From contig JAAYYU010000157.1 in assembly GCA_012515235.1 (NCBI GenBank), positions 1 to 55,422 of the forward strand: DNA of 55,422 nt, in the 5' to 3' direction. The notes beneath the pieces are model-generated. The model searched no databases. It was not told the origin of the DNA and saw only the letters and a list, made by a program, of their open reading frames with translations. The position numbers and the translations under genes are program-made. This document shows positions 52,001-55,422 of the stretch, piece after piece. Each line of letters begins with the position of its first letter. Position 1 is the first letter of the stretch. Source of the DNA: Candidatus Anammoximicrobium sp. GTDB lineage: Bacteria; Planctomycetota; Planctomycetia; Pirellulales; Pirellulaceae.

Positions 52001-53410
52001 ATGCTTCGCCTGTTCCGATTGTTGCTCATTCTCCCGCCCTTGTGCCTGGTGTCGGCTTGGGGGGCTGAGCCTGCGCCGCCGTCGGCTGCGGCTCAGGCGC
52101 CGTGCGTGCGGCACCTGGTCGTGCGCAACCTGGACGGAAAGGCTCTCACGCTCACGCCCGGCGAATTCGCCAAGCTGCCGCGGGCAACCGTCCGGGACAA
52201 GCTCCCGCACTGCGACCAGGATGGCGTCTACGAAGGCGTCTTACTGCACGAAGTGCTCCGCGCCGCAGGAGTCCAGTTCGAGAGCCCCGCAGACGCCGCC
52301 AAGTCGCCCGCCGCAATGCGCACGGCGTATGTGCTGGTGGAAGCGGCCGACGGCTACCAGGTCGTCTTCTCGATCGCGGAATTTCTCCCGCGGCAGGGAG
52401 GACGCCAGGTGCTGCTGGCCAATCGCGTAAACGGCGAGCCGCTGAGCGCGAAAGCAGCGCCGTACCAGGTGATCGTGCCGGGAACGGTCGGCTGCGAACG
52501 TTGGATCCGCCAGGTGACGCGGATTCTGGTGCAACCCGGCACGTCCTCGGCTTTCGCTCCGCCGCCAGGTCCTGCACCCGCACCACAGGCGGCGCCCGCA
52601 TCCACACCGCAGGCGGCGCCGGCCACGAAGGAAACCCCAGGCCGGGTCTATCTCGTGGGGACCGGACCGGGCGATCCCGAACTGATTTCGGTCAAAGCCG
52701 CGCGGCTGCTGCGGCAGGCCGACGTCGTGTTCTGCTACAGCTGGATGAAGGACGAGATCGCCGGATTCGTGCAGCCGGGCGCCGTCCAGATCGCGTCCCC
52801 ACTGCTCATGGGCGGCCAGTACTGCGGCGCCAAACCCGCAGACTTCGAAGGGGAACTGCGTGACCGGGTGGTCCGCACCAACGAGGAGTTGGCCAAGCTG
52901 CAACAGCGCGTCAAGGAGTTGGTGGCGGCAGGCAAGACCGTGGTCTTTGCCGACAACGGCGATCCGCTGTTGTTCAGCCCCTGGGGCTGGATTCCGCAGC
53001 ATTTGGACGAATGCCGGCCCACGGTGGTTCCCGGCATCAGCTCGTTCAATGCCGCCAACGCTGCGCTCCGGCAGGGAGTCGTGGGGCTGGGTTCGCTCCT
53101 CATCTCGTCAGGCACGGAACTGGGTAACGCCGACGCAGAGCGACGACTCCGAGGCACTCTGGTGGTGTTCACCCAACGAGCGAAGTTGGACGAGTTGCTG
53201 CCCAAGCTGCAGGCGCGGTATGCTGCGGACACGCCGATCGCGATCGTGTGCGACGCGAGCTATCCGGCCGAGCGCGTCATGCGCGGCACACTAGGCACGA
53301 TTCGTGACGTGCTGGGAGGCGAGAAACTGCCCCCGCTGTACTTGGTTTACGTGGGCGACGGGCTCGCCGCGCCTCCTTGCTGCCGATCGTGGCAACGGTG
53401 GCCGAAGTGA
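52001..53410 (+). CDS. Signal-peptide-bearing fusion of a molybdopterin-oxidoreductase-like domain and a tetrapyrrole methylase
   Basis: 469 aa; ATG at 52001 with AAAGG upstream. Leader MLRLFRLLLILPPLCLVSAW. Residues ~35-180 match the cofactor-less small relatives of the sulfite-oxidase/oxidoreductase molybdopterin-binding fold (LVVRNLDGKALTLTPGEFAK, YEGVLLHEVLRAAGV, VPGTVGCERWIRQVTRI). A Pro/Ala linker follows, then a tetrapyrrole methylase at ~210-460: RVYLVGTGPGDPELISVKAA (SAM-binding), FADNGDPLLFSPWGW, VVPGISSFNAANAALRQGVV, IVCDASYPAERVMRGTLG. This resembles precorrin-4/cobalt-precorrin-4 C11-methyltransferase. A Sec signal on a SAM-dependent enzyme is odd. Confidence 0.8.
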   Translation: MLRLFRLLLILPPLCLVSAWGAEPAPPSAAAQAPCVRHLVVRNLDGKALTLTPGEFAKLPRATVRDKLPHCDQDGVYEGVLLHEVLRAAGVQFESPADAAKSPAAMRTAYVLVEAADGYQVVFSIAEFLPRQGGRQVLLANRVNGEPLSAKAAPYQVIVPGTVGCERWIRQVTRILVQPGTSSAFAPPPGPAPAPQAAPASTPQAAPATKETPGRVYLVGTGPGDPELISVKAARLLRQADVVFCYSWMKDEIAGFVQPGAVQIASPLLMGGQYCGAKPADFEGELRDRVVRTNEELAKLQQRVKELVAAGKTVVFADNGDPLLFSPWGWIPQHLDECRPTVVPGISSFNAANAALRQGVVGLGSLLISSGTELGNADAERRLRGTLVVFTQRAKLDELLPKLQARYAADTPIAIVCDASYPAERVMRGTLGTIRDVLGGEKLPPLYLVYVGDGLAAPPCCRSWQRWPK

Positions 53411-53481
53411 GTTCCCGGTTTCCACGGAGTACGGGTGGGCCAAATCGCAGATGACTTCGGCATGCGCGTTTCGTCCCCACC

Positions 53482-53527
53482 GTAGGCCGCTCGCTTTGCG
53501 AGCGGAATCGCGTCGCAGAGCGACTAC
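53482..53527. repeat. REP-like double hairpin with flanking GTAG/CTAC
   Basis: GTAG at 53482-53485, then stem CCGCTCGC-TTT-GCGAGCGG (53487-53505), then stem GTCGC-AGA-GCGAC (53512-53524), and CTAC at 53524-53527. GTAG at the foot of a short GC hairpin is the recognition mark of REP sequences used by REP-associated transposases; here two such units face each other. It is 71 bp downstream of the tetrapyrrole-methylase fusion and could also affect mRNA ends. Confidence 0.75.
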
Positions 53528-53570
53528 GCTACAACCACGACACGGATAGACGCCGGCGAACGATCCAGCG

Positions 53571-53898
53571 TCAGTGCGGAGGCATGGACGTCGTCGCTCT
53601 GGCCTGCGAGCGGTGACGCCAATAGCCCGCTCGCCGGCTGGTGTGTGCCAGAGCCACGATCATCATCAGTTCCCGCGACTTGCGGCCAAAAGACGAGCAG
53701 GCAGGGGGACTTGCGGACGCGGACCCAGCGGCAAGGTCCCGTAAGCACCGGGAGAGCCTCGGCGTCCGCCTCAACGCGGCCGACCGCCCGAGCGACCGCG
53801 ATCCGGAACCGTTCCGCTACGGAGGCGGATTGAGCGGCATACCAATCGCGCGAGCGGCGATACTCGCGGGCTGCGAGTCGATGAAAGACAACCGTTGT
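53571..53898 (-). pseudogene. Frameshifted RelE/ParE-type toxin gene
   Basis: Minus-strand reading from 53898: TTVVFHRLAAREYRRSRDWY then VAERFRIAVARAVGRVEADA, ALPVLTGPCRWVRVRKSPCL and LVFW. This is a RelE/ParE toxin scaffold. The expected end, ELMMIVALAHTSRRAGYWRH, is in the next frame (53640s to about 53595), so one indel near 53670-53685 breaks the gene. The position where a start codon is expected, 5 nt after the antitoxin stop, reads CCG instead of ATG. Both defects make a functional toxin unlikely. Confidence 0.8.
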
Positions 53899-53903
53899 CG
53901 GCC

Positions 53904-54113
53904 TTAGCCTTCGGCCTGCAACGCGGACCAGGAAATCGCCCCCTCGGAGTCGGCAAAGCGGCGTTCTAACTCCAGGAGCAAGTCAGGATCGTCGATGGAC
54001 GCTGTGAGGTCATCGACTGGCAGCGTGTCCAAAATCCGCGAAACGAGCGAAAGCCGCTCTTCCTCGGGAAGCTGCCGCGCGGCCTCAAAAAGGACGTTGG
54101 CGCTGTCGGGCAT
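53904..54113 (-). CDS. Addiction-module antitoxin (short helical type)
   Basis: 69 aa. MPDSANVLFEAARQLPEEER, then LSLVSRILDTLPVDD, with the tail LLELERRFADSEGAISWSAL. This is the 'putative addiction module component' family that precedes RelE/ParE toxins: a short helical, acidic protein ending in the W-x-x-L motif region. It sits directly upstream of the broken toxin, so it may survive as an orphan antitoxin able to neutralise related toxins elsewhere. Small size is normal for the family. Confidence 0.8.
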   Translation of the reverse strand: MPDSANVLFEAARQLPEEERLSLVSRILDTLPVDDLTASIDDPDLLLELERRFADSEGAISWSALQAEG

Positions 54114-54199
54114 GGAATCGTCTCCGTTCGAGAAAACGCCGGGTCTGCAATCGCCAATTCCTTATTGCCGCCTCAGAGGCCCTTTCTCCTTTCAAGCCG

Positions 54200-55422
54200 T
54201 CACTTCTGCAGCAGCACGCCTTGGTGTCCACAGGGGACGATGATCTTGCCCTTGTGGAAGACGGCGAGGTCCGGATTGCCCGAAACCTTCCAGTGCTTGA
54301 TGAACTTCGGCTTCTCCGGATTCTTGAAATCCCACAGACCAATTTGGCGGTAGATGCGGCTGGTGAGGACGACGAGGCCCTCCTCAGACGCGCGCGGGAT
54401 GCCGCTGATGCAATTGCCGGGGAACCTCTTCGTCGTCCACTGCGAACCGTCCGCCGGATCGCATTCGCCTGGATCGAGGAAGAGATATTCCAGGCCTTTC
54501 GTCGCCAACGCCTTGTTCTCCGAGAACCGGCAGATGCCGTTCGAGAGGAAAATGCGGTTCTTGACGGTGGAATGCACCTTCGGCTTCGCGTCAAGGTCGA
54601 TCCAACGGACGTACGAATTGGCCGCGTTGAACGCGAGCCAACGTCCGCCGGCCACGGGCGCGTCCATGAGGTACTTGTCCCAGCCGGGACTGCCGCCCAC
54701 CCTTACGAGCGGTCTTTCCGCGTTCAGGTCCTTGTCGTCAAAGACCGACACGCCGTCGCGGCGCGTGGAGAGCACGACGAATCCGGGACGCGGCTTCCAC
54801 ACGCAGAGCGCGGGATCCCGCTTGTCGTCCAGCCACTTCCGCCGCGCGACTTCGCGGAAGGAAGCCACGCCGTCCATTTCGTAGACGGCCCAGCCCTCAA
54901 GTCCTTCCGCCGTGTAGAGGCGGTTGCCCTCCACCTGCACGTCGAAGACGGTCGGATGCCCGGCGAGCTCGCCGATCTTGTCGAACCCGCCCTCGGGCCT
55001 GATCTTCAGCACGTGCAGGCCCGCGTCGCCGCACGCGGCGTAGACGAAGGCGCTCTCGCGGGTCCCGGCCTCCGTGCCGGAACGCAGCGCCACCGCGCGC
55101 GCCTGGCCCGGTTTCGCGGGCTTCCACACGTGGAACTCCTTCTCGTCCGTGGGATACGGCTCGCGGAAGTCGGCGTTCTTCGGCGGTTCGCCCGGCCGGA
55201 ACGTCTCCTTCGCCGCCCCCTTCGCGGGGATCGCCTGGACGCCGCAGCCCAGACCCGCCACGTACACGCAGCCGTCGCCCACAGCGATCGAGCCAATGCA
55301 GCAGCTCGGCCATTCGGGATGGTCCGCCACGGGGAATGTCCAGCGGTCGAGCATCTTCGGCTTCGCCGGATCGGAACAGTCCACCGCGAAGATGCCGTTG
55401 TGCGTCTGGGCGGCGAAGACGA
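54200..55422 (-). CDS. Beta-propeller (LVIVD/WD-like repeat) protein, 5' end beyond the window
   Basis: At least 407 aa; the frame is open to the window edge (FAAQTHNGIFAVDCSDPAKP precedes the first in-frame GTG, so the true start lies outside). Repeated blades such as CIGSIAVGDGCVYVAGLGCG, AFVYAACGDAGLHVLKI, GFVVLSTRRDGVSVFDDKDL and GLVVLTSRIYRQIGLWDF fit the LVIVD-repeat family, which forms propellers on exported proteins. No catalytic motif is seen; it may be a scaffold or binding protein. The stop codon is 86 bp from the antitoxin start on the same strand. Confidence 0.7.
   Translation of the reverse strand, partial: VFAAQTHNGIFAVDCSDPAKPKMLDRWTFPVADHPEWPSCCIGSIAVGDGCVYVAGLGCGVQAIPAKGAAKETFRPGEPPKNADFREPYPTDEKEFHVWKPAKPGQARAVALRSGTEAGTRESAFVYAACGDAGLHVLKIRPEGGFDKIGELAGHPTVFDVQVEGNRLYTAEGLEGWAVYEMDGVASFREVARRKWLDDKRDPALCVWKPRPGFVVLSTRRDGVSVFDDKDLNAERPLVRVGGSPGWDKYLMDAPVAGGRWLAFNAANSYVRWIDLDAKPKVHSTVKNRIFLSNGICRFSENKALATKGLEYLFLDPGECDPADGSQWTTKRFPGNCISGIPRASEEGLVVLTSRIYRQIGLWDFKNPEKPKFIKHWKVSGNPDLAVFHKGKIIVPCGHQGVLLQK

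Noticed and set aside
53641..53907. 88-aa plus-strand ORF
   Set aside because: Antisense to the readable remains of the toxin gene.

Overview
The window is GC-rich chromosomal DNA that looks planctomycetal (Pirellula/Blastopirellula-like). The evidence is three DUF1559 'pilin-like' proteins with FTLVELLVVIAIIG leaders, a MoxR-DUF58-VWA membrane cluster, a Uma2 protein, exported HEAT and leucine-rich-repeat proteins, a Tat-exported Gfo/Idh/MocA oxidoreductase, many secreted carbohydrate-active proteins, and a decayed relic resembling the formyltransferase/hydrolase complex B subunit. No rRNA, tRNA, CRISPR array or prophage was seen.

Layout. 1-1000 is a scrap zone: two relics of REP-associated (Y1-type) transposases flank a truncated, AT-richer PDZ fragment. 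1032-8045 holds a TolC-like outer-membrane lipoprotein, a secreted beta-helix protein directly behind pgi, and the divergent apgM. 8144-16864 (minus strand) is MoxR, DUF58, BatA-like VWA and a large VWA protein, followed by a separately promoted Uma2 gene and a second DUF58 protein; the spacer between two of these genes is filled end to end by a 21-copy heptanucleotide array. 17076-26666 holds a HEAT protein, a TIM-barrel sugar isomerase, a Cys-rich exported protein, a GH42-like glycosidase behind galM, and a divergent Gfo/Idh/MocA oxidoreductase. 26827-33626 has a leucine-rich-repeat lipoprotein, cysK, an HExxH membrane protein, a DUF1559 gene with a Pho-box-like triple 11-bp repeat upstream, a tiny lipoprotein and an exported nitrilase. 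33790-35976 is moeA plus a MOSC protein.

36034-46315 is rich in secreted polymer-processing proteins: LamG/BNR-4, a transglutaminase-like protein, an esterase fused to a 5'-nucleotidase C-terminal domain, and a deacetylase-like protein. It also carries a second DUF1559 gene with a lipoprotein partner and a palindromic REP/MITE-like element. 46606-49734 encodes the most striking protein, a radical SAM - ArsM-like methyltransferase - Cys-rich - DUF5714 fusion. After it come the formylmethanofuran-dehydrogenase-like relic, an internally deleted XRE regulator, a third DUF1559 gene, and a signal-peptide-bearing fusion of a molybdopterin-oxidoreductase-like domain to a tetrapyrrole methylase. The window ends with a REP palindrome, a toxin-antitoxin locus whose toxin is broken, and a partial beta-propeller gene.

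Themes that link the genes are export and turnover of complex carbohydrates (glycosidase, galM, isomerase, oxidoreductase, BNR-4, deacetylase) and molybdenum/one-carbon/SAM chemistry (moeA, MOSC, decayed FhcB-like gene, truncated PBP-like regulator, tetrapyrrole methylase, radical SAM-ArsM fusion). The window also shows ongoing small-element decay (REP transposase relics, REP palindromes, dead toxin).
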